From Treponema sp. UBA2869 (GTDB taxonomy: Bacteria; Spirochaetota; Spirochaetia; Treponematales; Treponemataceae): a DNA stretch of 6,647 bases. Every line of letters starts with the position of its first letter. Positions within the stretch are counted from its first letter, which is position 1. The notes below the pieces were generated by a model. It was not told the origin of the DNA and ran no database searches. It saw only the letters and a program-made list of their open reading frames with translations. Positions 1-5,790 of the stretch are shown piece after piece. The stretch is taken from the NCBI GenBank assembly GCA_002350445.1, contig DEEV01000073.1, forward strand, positions 1-6,647, given 5' to 3'. The translations under genes and the position numbers were made by a program.

Positions 1-905
1 AGATTATAAATTGTTTCTTTTGTTTTGCCTGAATCTTCGAGTCTTACAAGAAGGAAATTCCAGGTGTTTCCGTATACGTAATCTTCCGGAGTTACGGTTT
101 CCGGTTCTTCTTCTACTTTTTCTTCTTCGATGATTGCGTCAGAGTCCTGAACGTCGTCGAACATTGTTTCCCAGTCCAAATCATCATCGAGCATGGAAGT
201 TTTGTCTTTTGCAAGATTTATGTCCTGAACGTCAAAGGCTTCTGTTAAATCAAGGAGTGAGCGGAGTGTTCCGGCATCTACAAGTGCATAACGGCTGAAT
301 GTTGTATTGTCGCTTTCATAATCGAGGATGGCTGTTACAGGAACTGCACGAATTCGGAAAACCGGTCCTTCTGAATAAGAAAACTGAACTACATCGCCAA
401 TGCGGGCATGCCAGAATTCTGCAACCTTTCGGGGCATCATAATTCCTCTTTCGCCGTCTAAGAAAGGTCCGCCTTCTGTAATTTTGATTGAATTCATTAT
501 TTCAAGATAATCATCGCCGTCTACACCAAAAAGGAAAACCGGTTCGCGGACATCGCCAAGTTCCATGCGGACAATGCCGGTAATCTGGCCAAGAACTGCT
601 TTTACAAACGGCTGCTGGCGTACGGAATCCATAACAGATGTATAAGGAACAATTCTGTCTATTTCTGTAAATTCGCCGGTAATTGGTGTTTCGTCGCCAA
701 AAAGACTAAGCTGAACATCGCTTTTTGGACGGATAATAAGATCGCCGGTAAAGCTGGAAACAAAGGTGTTTTGAACGCCGTATTCTGTACTGTCAAAAAT
801 TGCATTTGCTACACAAAAAAGCATTACTGCAAATGCCATAAACAAAATGATTACAAAAGAGCTTTTTCTAGAAATTACGTTTCTGAATGCAAGTTTTAAA
901 ATCAT
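1..905 (-). CDS. FtsX/MacB-type ABC transporter permease, N-terminal part (cut by window edge)
   Basis: The first 301 codons of a longer gene read leftward from an ATG at 905-903 and run off the window. The protein opens with a short basic stretch (MILKLAFRNVISRKS), then one hydrophobic membrane segment at about residues 16-36. A long extracytoplasmic domain follows (about 40-301). This is the layout of FtsX/MacB-family permeases: TM1, a large periplasmic MacB-like domain, then three more TM segments that would lie outside the window. Family members work in lipoprotein release (LolC/E), peptide or drug export (MacB) or cell-wall control (FtsX); the exact role here cannot be read. A very acidic stretch at residues 239-275 (18 of 37 Asp/Glu, one Lys) interrupts the domain. 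A weak GGAAA lies about 10 bases before the ATG. The partner ATPase is not in the window. The family call is from architecture and the N-terminal motif, not an alignment. Confidence 0.75.
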   Translation of the reverse strand, partial: MILKLAFRNVISRKSSFVIILFMAFAVMLFCVANAIFDSTEYGVQNTFVSSFTGDLIIRPKSDVQLSLFGDETPITGEFTEIDRIVPYTSVMDSVRQQPFVKAVLGQITGIVRMELGDVREPVFLFGVDGDDYLEIMNSIKITEGGPFLDGERGIMMPRKVAEFWHARIGDVVQFSYSEGPVFRIRAVPVTAILDYESDNTTFSRYALVDAGTLRSLLDLTEAFDVQDINLAKDKTSMLDDDLDWETMFDDVQDSDAIIEEEKVEEEPETVTPEDYVYGNTWNFLLVRLEDSGKTKETIYN

Positions 906-931
906 ACCCAAATAGTTTCCACTTTTTGACA

Positions 932-960
932 ATAATAACGTTCTAATTCTACACGTTAAA
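932..960 (-). promoter_or_regulatory. Candidate promoter for the FtsX/MacB-type permease
   Basis: On the minus strand, TTTAAC (955-960) and TATTAT (932-937) are spaced by exactly 17 bases, about 27 bases before the permease ATG. The -10 box matches the sigma-70 consensus at 5 of 6 positions and the -35 box at 3 of 6. A dyad, TAACGT-N11-ACGTTA on either strand (936-941 and 953-958), overlaps both boxes and could be an operator. A second TATAAT lies at 986-991 (minus strand), just past the DUF763 stop codon, but without a good -35. The permease could also be read through from the DUF763 gene. Confidence 0.35.
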
Positions 961-995
961 CGCTTTTTTTTCTACTATATTTTACATTATAAACT

Positions 996-2435
996 TTACA
1001 CTGTTTTACCGTCCCATTCGGGGGAATGGGCGCGTTCGTAGCGGATGGCGGCCTCGAAGTCTACTTCCGGGGCACAGTTTTGTTCTATATTCAGGGCAAC
1101 AGTGTGCAGGCGCCGTATGCAGTCTGATTTGTCTTTGTAGCCGAGTTTTGATTTTTCTATGCTGTCGTGCAGAATGCGTATTGATTCATCATAAATTTTA
1201 AGCGGAACAGGAAAAGGGTGACCGTCTTTGCCGCCGTGTGCAAAACTGAATCTTGCGGGGTCGGTAAAGCGGCCTGGGGTTCCGTAAATAATTTCGCTTA
1301 CAAGGGCAAGGGACTGTAGTGTGCGTGGACCAAGGCCAGGTGTAAGCAGAAGCTCTTCGAAACATTGCGGCTGTGAATTATATGCTGTAGCAAGTACGCC
1401 GCCCAGGCGCTTAAGGTCTACATCTTGTGCCTGAACATCGTGATGGGCAGGCATAATTATGGAACGGCCGGAAGATTGAATCTGGACGTGGGCAGGTGTT
1501 TCTGATGAGAGCGTAGGAAGATTGTCGAAAAGTTCAAGTTGTTGTGCCGGGGCGTTGCGGGGTGTCCCCGCAGAGGGGGTAGCGGAAGACGGCTTGCCGG
1601 CTGAAGCGAGGGGGAGACTTCTCCCTCTTCGTTCGCTGTCGCTCACTATCGAGTTTCCTGCAGAAACTCGCGGCTTGGATAGAGAAACCTTTCCTCCTTG
1701 CAAAATTATCATTTCACCAGCTGGTTCGGCAATCTGCTTAATTTCCTTAATTATGCGGTCTGGATTTTCGCAGCTCATCTGAAGAATTGAGTTGCGGGCG
1801 GAACGGGCGTTTGTGTCTGTAAGGTTCAGGATTTTTCCTCGGTTGTCGCCAACTACGCCTGTGTGAGGCTCTTCTATGAACGAACGCAGGTTTGCGGAAG
1901 TCCAGTGGTAGCGGCGGGCTTTTTTTTCGGCGGTGTTCATTCCCTGCTGTACAACGGTCCAGTTTCCGGTTTTTGAAATAACAAAATTGTGCTGGTAAAG
2001 CTGAAATCCGTCCTGAACGGCATTATTGTCTACTTTTGCAACAAGCTTACTGTTTCGGACAAGTTCGTCGCCGTTTAAGCCTTCGCGGCCGGCAATTTCG
2101 AAAAGTTCATCAGGCGTTCTGCGGGAATATTTTCCGCGCCCGCCGCAAACGTAAAGTCCAAGTTCTTTTGCGCGTGGATTGAGACCGCGTTTTAATGCGT
2201 ACATAACGCTTGTGGTTATGCCCGAGCTGTGCCAGTCCATGCCCATCACGGCTCCAAAAGACTGAAACCATAGCGGATCGCTAAGGCGAACGAGCACTTC
2301 GTCTACACCAAAGTTTTCTATTATTGATTCGGTTATAAGAGTGCCCATTACCATCATGCGGTCGGCGAGCCAGCGAGGTACTGTTCCAACGTGAAGAGGT
2401 AAATCTGCATGTCCAGAATTTTTTACAAGGGGCAA
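996..2435 (-). CDS. DUF763 family protein with C-terminal helix-hairpin-helix motif, TTG start
   Basis: A 479-residue soluble protein that I recognise as DUF763, a family of unknown function found in archaea and some bacteria. Family hallmarks are visible: an N-terminal motif (GHADLPLHVGTVPRWLADRM, residues 8-27), the FGAVMGMDWHSSG block (about 60-72), a conserved central region to about 240, and MPAHHDVQ (328-335). A helix-hairpin-helix-like PGLGPRTLQSLALVSEIIYG follows (366-385), then a FAHGGKDGHPFPVP segment (398-411). The HhH suggests DNA binding, but no catalytic activity can be assigned. The start is TTG: an AAGGA lies 7 bases upstream, and the next in-frame Met (27) falls after the conserved motif. 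Residues about 255-297 form a Ser/Pro/Ala-rich, low-complexity linker encoded by a GC-rich, hairpin-filled stretch that looks inserted. The gene is 63 bases downstream of proC on the same strand. Family assignment is firm; function is open. Confidence 0.88.
   Translation of the reverse strand: MPLVKNSGHADLPLHVGTVPRWLADRMMVMGTLITESIIENFGVDEVLVRLSDPLWFQSFGAVMGMDWHSSGITTSVMYALKRGLNPRAKELGLYVCGGRGKYSRRTPDELFEIAGREGLNGDELVRNSKLVAKVDNNAVQDGFQLYQHNFVISKTGNWTVVQQGMNTAEKKARRYHWTSANLRSFIEEPHTGVVGDNRGKILNLTDTNARSARNSILQMSCENPDRIIKEIKQIAEPAGEMIILQGGKVSLSKPRVSAGNSIVSDSERRGRSLPLASAGKPSSATPSAGTPRNAPAQQLELFDNLPTLSSETPAHVQIQSSGRSIIMPAHHDVQAQDVDLKRLGGVLATAYNSQPQCFEELLLTPGLGPRTLQSLALVSEIIYGTPGRFTDPARFSFAHGGKDGHPFPVPLKIYDESIRILHDSIEKSKLGYKDKSDCIRRLHTVALNIEQNCAPEVDFEAAIRYERAHSPEWDGKTV
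1550..1690. repeat. Palindromic, GC-rich repeat-like element inserted in frame in the DUF763 gene
   Basis: Three hairpins are packed into about 130 bases. The first is TGCGGGG-TGT-CCCCGCA (1556-1572). The second is GGGAG-ACTT-CTCCC (1612-1625), extendable by two pairs. The third is CGAGTTTC-CTGCA-GAAACTCG (1650-1670), with flanking CTAT (1646-1649) and ATAG (1679-1682) also complementary. Bases 1551-1620 are 49/70 G+C, well above the surroundings. In the DUF763 frame it reads as a low-complexity linker with the repeated words SAGKP and SAGTP, between the conserved central and C-terminal parts. This resembles the palindromic elements that insert into coding genes in other bacteria (such as Rickettsia RPEs). 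Exact ends and other copies cannot be seen from one window. Confidence 0.55.
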
Positions 2436-2447
2436 AAAAGTTTCCTT
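2433..2447 (-). promoter_or_regulatory. Ribosome binding site and TTG start of the DUF763 gene
   Basis: AAGGAAA (2441-2447, minus strand) precedes a TTG codon at 2435-2433, with 7 bases between AAGGA and the TTG. No in-frame ATG occurs until residue 27. Starting there would delete the conserved DLPLH/PRWL motif, so the TTG is the likely start. Annotation that requires ATG would truncate this gene. Confidence 0.75.
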
Positions 2448-2498
2448 ATATTATGTGCAGTTCTGTGTGTTGCATTTCCGTGCGCAACGCGGTGCGGT

Positions 2499-3287
2499 TT
2501 ATTTTCCGAGCGCGATTGAACGGTCGCAGGCTGCTGTAACTGCTTCTATTACTGCATTTCTAAAGCCGTATTTTTCAAGTGCGGCAACACCTTCTATTGT
2601 TGTTCCGGCTGGAGAACAAACCATGTCTTTAAGTGCGGCAGGATTTTTACCACTTTCCAAAACCATTCCTGCAGAACCGTAAACGGTCTGTGCGGCGTAA
2701 GTGTATGCCTGAGCGCGAGGCATTCCGCAGCGAACGGCGGCGTCGGCAAGAGCTTCTATAAACATAAATACAAAGGCTGGTCCTGAACCACTTACCGCTG
2801 TTACGCAGTCCATCAGCTTTTCCGGAACAGCTTCTACTTTACCTGCGGCGCTTAGAATTTCTATTGCGGCTGCTGCTTCTGAATCAGAAATATTTTCGCG
2901 GTAAGTAACTGCGGTCATTGCCTGTCCAACCTGAGCGCAAACATTAGGCATCATACGAATAAAGCGTGCGCTTGGTGCAAGACTTTCGAGCTTTTCAATT
3001 TTTATACCGGCAGCCATAGAAATCATAACTGTGGAAGACGGAATGTCTCCTGCAATTTCGGCAAAAAGATCAGACAAAAACTGAGGTTTAACGGCAATAA
3101 AAACGTAATCACAGTCTAAAACTTCCTTATTAGAAGCGACATAAACGGCGCCGGTTTCTTCTGCAAAAGCCTTTGCCATTGCGGCATTTTTATCTGTCAC
3201 TTTGATTTGCTTTACATCATATTTTTTGCATACTGCGCGCATAATTGCGCCGCCCATAGCACCAGTTCCAATACATCCGATTTTCAT
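2499..3287 (-). CDS. proC: Pyrroline-5-carboxylate reductase
   Basis: A cytoplasmic enzyme that reduces 1-pyrroline-5-carboxylate to L-proline with NAD(P)H, the last step of proline synthesis. The 262 residues match the usual family length (about 260-280). The N-terminal Rossmann motif GTGAMG (7-12) binds the dinucleotide. AVKPQ (65-69) and RMMPN (111-115) are family blocks. The C-terminal dimerisation domain carries SGSGPAF (166-172) and CSPAGTTIEG (224-233), the substrate-binding region; SPAGTT replaces the also common SPGGTT. The ATG at 3287-3285 has a strong GGAGG 5 bases upstream. No proA or proB is adjacent, so the rest of the pathway must be encoded elsewhere. It is the first gene of the leftward cluster, and the 63-base gap to the DUF763 gene has no clear terminator. 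Confidence 0.97.
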   Translation of the reverse strand: MKIGCIGTGAMGGAIMRAVCKKYDVKQIKVTDKNAAMAKAFAEETGAVYVASNKEVLDCDYVFIAVKPQFLSDLFAEIAGDIPSSTVMISMAAGIKIEKLESLAPSARFIRMMPNVCAQVGQAMTAVTYRENISDSEAAAAIEILSAAGKVEAVPEKLMDCVTAVSGSGPAFVFMFIEALADAAVRCGMPRAQAYTYAAQTVYGSAGMVLESGKNPAALKDMVCSPAGTTIEGVAALEKYGFRNAVIEAVTAACDRSIALGK

Positions 3288-3322
3288 TTTGTCCTCCGCG
3301 GTTCATTGCTGAATAATGCTTT

Positions 3323-3351
3323 ATTATAATAAAAACGCTGTAAATGTTTAA
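3323..3351 (-). promoter_or_regulatory. Candidate proC promoter
   Basis: A perfect TATAAT on the minus strand (3323-3328) lies 35 bases before the proC ATG, with TTAAAC 17 bases further upstream (3346-3351) as a poor -35. The -10 box is strong, but in such AT-rich DNA it can occur by chance. Confidence 0.4.
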
Positions 3352-3358
3352 TGCTATT

Positions 3359-3396
3359 TGCGCAAAAGATTTAACTGCTGCGTAAAATATTTAACT
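3359..3396 (+). repeat. Two-unit tandem repeat, operator-like, in the divergent intergenic region
   Basis: TGCGCAAAAGATTTAACT (3359-3376) is followed by TGCGTAAAATATTTAACT (3379-3396). The copies match at 16 of 18 positions with a period of 20 bases, about two turns of the helix, so bound proteins would sit on the same face. The first copy overlaps the palindrome TTTGCGCAAA (3357-3366). The repeat sits just upstream of the proC promoter candidate and about 160-200 bases before the binding-protein ATG. It could serve either direction; the regulator is unknown. Confidence 0.5.
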
Positions 3397-3401
3397 AATT
3401 T

Positions 3402-3423
3402 AATAAAAATTTAAATTTTTATT
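3402..3423. repeat. 22-base AT-only perfect palindrome
   Basis: Bases 3402-3423 form a perfect inverted repeat made only of A and T, centred on TTTAAA. It sits in the most AT-rich part of the divergent region. It could be a protein site, an UP-element-like or bent DNA stretch, or chance in such biased sequence. It has no GC clamp, so it is not a convincing terminator. Confidence 0.3.
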
Positions 3424-3487
3424 TGATTTTAAAATACAAATTTTTTCACTTTCCTAAAATAACAAAAAAAAATCGTTAAAATTTGCA

Positions 3488-3516
3488 TTCAAAATTTGAT
3501 TTCATGGCTCTATCAT
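3488..3516 (+). promoter_or_regulatory. Candidate promoter for the ABC importer operon
   Basis: TTCAAA (3488-3493) and TATCAT (3511-3516) are 17 bases apart, matching sigma-70 boxes at 4 of 6 and 5 of 6 positions. The implied start near 3523 leaves a leader of about 30 bases with a strong ribosome binding site. A- and T-runs just upstream (3405-3480) could act as an UP element. Other AT-rich hexamers nearby make the exact choice uncertain. Confidence 0.35.
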
Positions 3517-3555
3517 ACAAATCGTAAAAAAAGTATCTAAAAGGAGGAAATTTAG

Positions 3556-4698
3556 ATGAAAAAACTTTTAAAAGTGATTCTTTCGGTTGCTTTGTTAGGA
3601 ACATTGCTTGTTTCTTGCAATAAGAGCCAGTCAGGATCAAAAGGTTCATCTTCTGACTCAAAGAAGATTAAGATTGGTGTATCTATCTGGAGTTCAACTG
3701 ATACTCTTGGTAGCCAGTGTAAACGTATTCTTGATGCAGCTGCAAAGGCTTTGGATGTGCAGGTTATGTACGTAGATCAGGGACATATTTCTGAAAACGT
3801 AACAAGCTCTGCAGAAACTTTGAGTGCAGCAGGCTGTGATGGTATTATCATCTGTAACTCAGCTTCTGCTGAAATGACATCTGTAATCAATACTTGTAAT
3901 CAGAACAAAGTTTATTGTGCACAGTTCTTCCGTATCATCAGCCAGGAAACTAACCCTAAGGAATATGAACTTGCGGCTAAGTCTCCTTACTATGTTGGTG
4001 CTGTTCACGAAAACGAAGTTGAAAATGGTGAAAAACTTGTAACTATCCTTGCTGAAAAAGGAAATAAGAAAATTGCTCTTGAAGGCTGGGAAGCTGGTGA
4101 CGCTACATTCCTTCTTCGCTGGAAAGGATACAAACAGGGTGTTCAGAAGTGGAATGCTTCTCACTCTAACAAAATTGAATTGCTTGAACCACAGTATGGT
4201 GGAACAACTTCTGATACAGGACGTTCAACTGCAGAAGCTATCATCAACGCTAACCCAGACATCGACGCTTTGATCGTTGCTGGTGGTGGTGGAGACACTT
4301 TGGTTGGTGCTTTGGCTGCTATTGAATCTATGGGCAAAAAAGGAAAAATCGCTGTAGTTTCTACAGACTTCCTTGCTGACCTTGACGAACAGCTTAAGAG
4401 CGGTGGTATGGCTGCTGAATCTGGCGGACACTATTGTGACCCACTTATCGCTTTCATGCTCGTTTACAATGCAATCAAAGGAAACTATGCAGTATCAACA
4501 AGCGGTTTCTATGACGTAAACTTCCCATATCTTTATGTTGCATCTCCAGAAGACTATGCAGCTTATGCTAAGTATTTCGTAGATGCTCTTCCATACAACA
4601 CAGAAGAACTTAAAGCTATGGCTGCACTTTCAGAGCCAGCACTTGAAGCTGCTACTGCAAAGCTTTCTATTGAAGATGTAATGAATCGCAGAAAGTAG
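3556..4698 (+). CDS. Lipoprotein solute-binding protein of a CUT2-type sugar ABC importer
   Basis: A 380-residue binding protein for the importer encoded downstream. The N-terminus is a lipoprotein signal: KK, a hydrophobic core at 7-19, and lipobox LVSC with Cys21 as the predicted lipidation site. A Ser/Gly/Lys-rich tether follows (22-36). The mature part begins KKIKIGVSIWSS and alternates beta strands and helices as in type I periplasmic binding proteins of the RbsB/Peripla_BP_4 kind. Examples are GCDGIIICNSAS (93-104), KIALEGWEAGDATFLLRWKG (172-191), DIDALIVAGGGGDTLVGALA (235-254) and KIAVVSTDF (264-272). The AGGGGDTLVGAL stretch corresponds to the family's 'ND..A.GA..A' hinge region. The ligand is probably a sugar or related small polar molecule but cannot be named. 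AGGAGG lies 9 bases before the ATG. Codon use is more biased than in its neighbours (ATC, GAC, GCT, GGT), suggesting high expression. Confidence 0.9.
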   Translation: MKKLLKVILSVALLGTLLVSCNKSQSGSKGSSSDSKKIKIGVSIWSSTDTLGSQCKRILDAAAKALDVQVMYVDQGHISENVTSSAETLSAAGCDGIIICNSASAEMTSVINTCNQNKVYCAQFFRIISQETNPKEYELAAKSPYYVGAVHENEVENGEKLVTILAEKGNKKIALEGWEAGDATFLLRWKGYKQGVQKWNASHSNKIELLEPQYGGTTSDTGRSTAEAIINANPDIDALIVAGGGGDTLVGALAAIESMGKKGKIAVVSTDFLADLDEQLKSGGMAAESGGHYCDPLIAFMLVYNAIKGNYAVSTSGFYDVNFPYLYVASPEDYAAYAKYFVDALPYNTEELKAMAALSEPALEAATAKLSIEDVMNRRK

Positions 4699-4705
4699 TT
4701 TAAAG

Positions 4706-4723
4706 TAACGGAGTAATCCGTTA
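4706..4723 (+). other. Intercistronic hairpin with GNRA-type loop
   Basis: TAACGGA (4706-4712) pairs perfectly with TCCGTTA (4717-4723) around a GTAA tetraloop, seven bases after the binding-protein stop codon. It stands just before the terminator-like hairpin. Such a stem could protect the 3' end of the upstream message from exonucleases. Confidence 0.5.
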
Positions 4724-4735
4724 GCTCTATTATCA

Positions 4736-4770
4736 GGGAGCAGACAATTAAAAAACTGCTCCCTTTTTTT
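4736..4770 (+). terminator. Intrinsic terminator or attenuator between binding protein and permease genes
   Basis: GGGAGCAG (4736-4743) and CTGCTCCC (4756-4763) form a perfect 8-pair GC-rich stem with a 12-base A-rich loop, followed at once by seven T (4764-4770). This is a classic rho-independent signal. The permease ATG is only 13 bases after the T-run and has no room for its own promoter, so partial read-through is likely. The effect would be more binding protein than membrane components, a known arrangement in binding-protein-dependent importers. Confidence 0.85.
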
Positions 4771-4783
4771 AGGATGTAAAAAA

Positions 4784-5770
4784 ATGAGTAACATTGCAAT
4801 TACAGGCAGCGAACGGTTTGCCCGATTTAAGAAAAGTCGTTATTTTGGAGTTACAACTTTAGTTGTATTAGCTATTTTATGCTGGGGAATATTTAAGCTT
4901 TTATCCCCGGAAAATTTTGGAACACCAAAGCTTATGTCTGATTATTTACAGACAAGCATTCAGTATGCGGTAGGCGGTTGTGGTCTTTACTTTATTGTAG
5001 TAATGGGTCTTTTCGATTTTTCGATTGGCGCTAATATCGTACTGTCTTCTATGGTGGGAGTTTTACTTTCAAGAAATTTTGGATACATGGGTCTTATTGG
5101 AGGCACTTTGATTACAGGTGCTTTAATTGGTTCTTTTAATGGATTTTTTTATTACAAACTTAGAATTCCTTCTATGATTGTAACAGTCGGACTTATGCTT
5201 ATTCTGGAAAGTGTTGCAAACTATGTTGTTCGCCTTGATGAGTCAGGCTTCCCTGGCAAACTTACAGATTCTTCAATTCTGGCATTTAATCACGCTCCAT
5301 GGAATTATATTGTTGCGTTCGGTGCATTTGCACTTATGGTTTTTATTCTTCGTTTTACAAGAATCGGAACTTATTGTAACGCAATTGGAAGCAACGAACT
5401 TATTGCAAAAAACATGGGTATAAGCGTAGAAAAATATAAATTCATCGGTTTTGTTCTTCTTCATTTCTTTGTAGGAATTATGGCTCTTTTGACCGTAAGT
5501 TATGGAAAAGGAATTCTGGCTGTTACCGGAATGACCAGTATGGACCGTAACTTTAAGCCTTTGATGGGAACCTTCTTTGGTATTGCATTTAAAAAGTATG
5601 GATGTCCGGTTACTTCAATTGTAATTGGAGAATTTATTATCACTATGATCTTTAACGGACTTGTTGCTCTGGATGTACCTACAACAATCAACGATTTTGT
5701 AACTGGTGCAGTTCTCCTTGCTATTGTAACTCTTACCAACCGCGGTAAGCTTGGCAGCATAGTTAAATAA
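4784..5770 (+). CDS. CUT2-type sugar ABC importer permease (RbsC-like, BPD_transp_2)
   Basis: A 328-residue inner-membrane protein, the usual length for RbsC/MglC-type permeases. Hydrophobic segments are seen at about 22-40, 60-76, 83-97, 101-122, 129-148, 172-191, 218-238, 261-270, 276-296 and 303-317, consistent with 8-10 membrane spans. GLFDFSIGANIVLSS (75-89) matches the family block usually written GGIDLSVG. RIPSMIVTVGLMLI (127-140) matches the 'PsFIvTLG' block. RFTRIGTYCNAIGSNELIAK (190-209) with NMGISVEKYK (210-219) is the cytoplasmic loop expected to couple to the ATPase. It should form the transport channel as a homodimer. The start has AGGA 9 bases upstream, just behind the terminator-like T-run. 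A 17-base gap separates it from the ATPase gene. The gene order (binding protein, permease, ATPase) differs from the E. coli rbs order. Confidence 0.9.
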   Translation: MSNIAITGSERFARFKKSRYFGVTTLVVLAILCWGIFKLLSPENFGTPKLMSDYLQTSIQYAVGGCGLYFIVVMGLFDFSIGANIVLSSMVGVLLSRNFGYMGLIGGTLITGALIGSFNGFFYYKLRIPSMIVTVGLMLILESVANYVVRLDESGFPGKLTDSSILAFNHAPWNYIVAFGAFALMVFILRFTRIGTYCNAIGSNELIAKNMGISVEKYKFIGFVLLHFFVGIMALLTVSYGKGILAVTGMTSMDRNFKPLMGTFFGIAFKKYGCPVTSIVIGEFIITMIFNGLVALDVPTTINDFVTGAVLLAIVTLTNRGKLGSIVK

Positions 5771-5775
5771 TCAGA

Positions 5776-5790
5776 AAGGGGGAAAAAATG
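5776..5790 (+). promoter_or_regulatory. Ribosome binding site and start of the ATPase gene
   Basis: AAGGGGGA (5776-5783) lies 5 bases before the ATG at 5788-5790, inside the 17-base gap after the permease stop. It supports this start and translation from the same message as the permease. Confidence 0.7.

Larger units (their letters stand above)
3288..3555. other. Divergent intergenic region between proC and the importer operon
   Basis: 268 bases, very AT-rich from about 3400 on. It contains the candidate promoters for both directions, the tandem 18-base repeat, the 22-base AT palindrome and an A/T-run stretch (3440-3480). I see no additional gene, small RNA or riboswitch fold I can name. Confidence 0.6.

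Noticed and set aside
1522..1782. Plus-strand open frame of 86 codons inside the DUF763 gene
   Set aside because: It is antisense to a conserved gene and is opened by the GC-rich repeat-like element; there is no ribosome binding site or recognisable domain.
2440..2498. Possible terminator between proC and the DUF763 gene
   Set aside because: Only short imperfect stems such as GTTGC/GCAAC are present, without a T-run on the transcribed strand, so it was not called.
2455..2682. Plus-strand open frame of 75 codons over the 3' end of proC
   Set aside because: It overlaps conserved proC coding sequence in antisense and has no plausible ribosome binding site or family features.
3476..3661. Minus-strand open frame across the promoter and start of the binding-protein gene
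   Set aside because: Its 3' part is AT-rich promoter DNA and it overlaps the signal peptide region in antisense; no support as a gene.
3859..4431. Minus-strand frames and a +2 frame inside the binding-protein gene
   Set aside because: They are shadows of a strongly codon-biased gene, without translation signals or domain features.
5273..5760. Minus-strand frames inside the permease gene
   Set aside because: They are antisense to a well-supported membrane protein gene and show no independent evidence.
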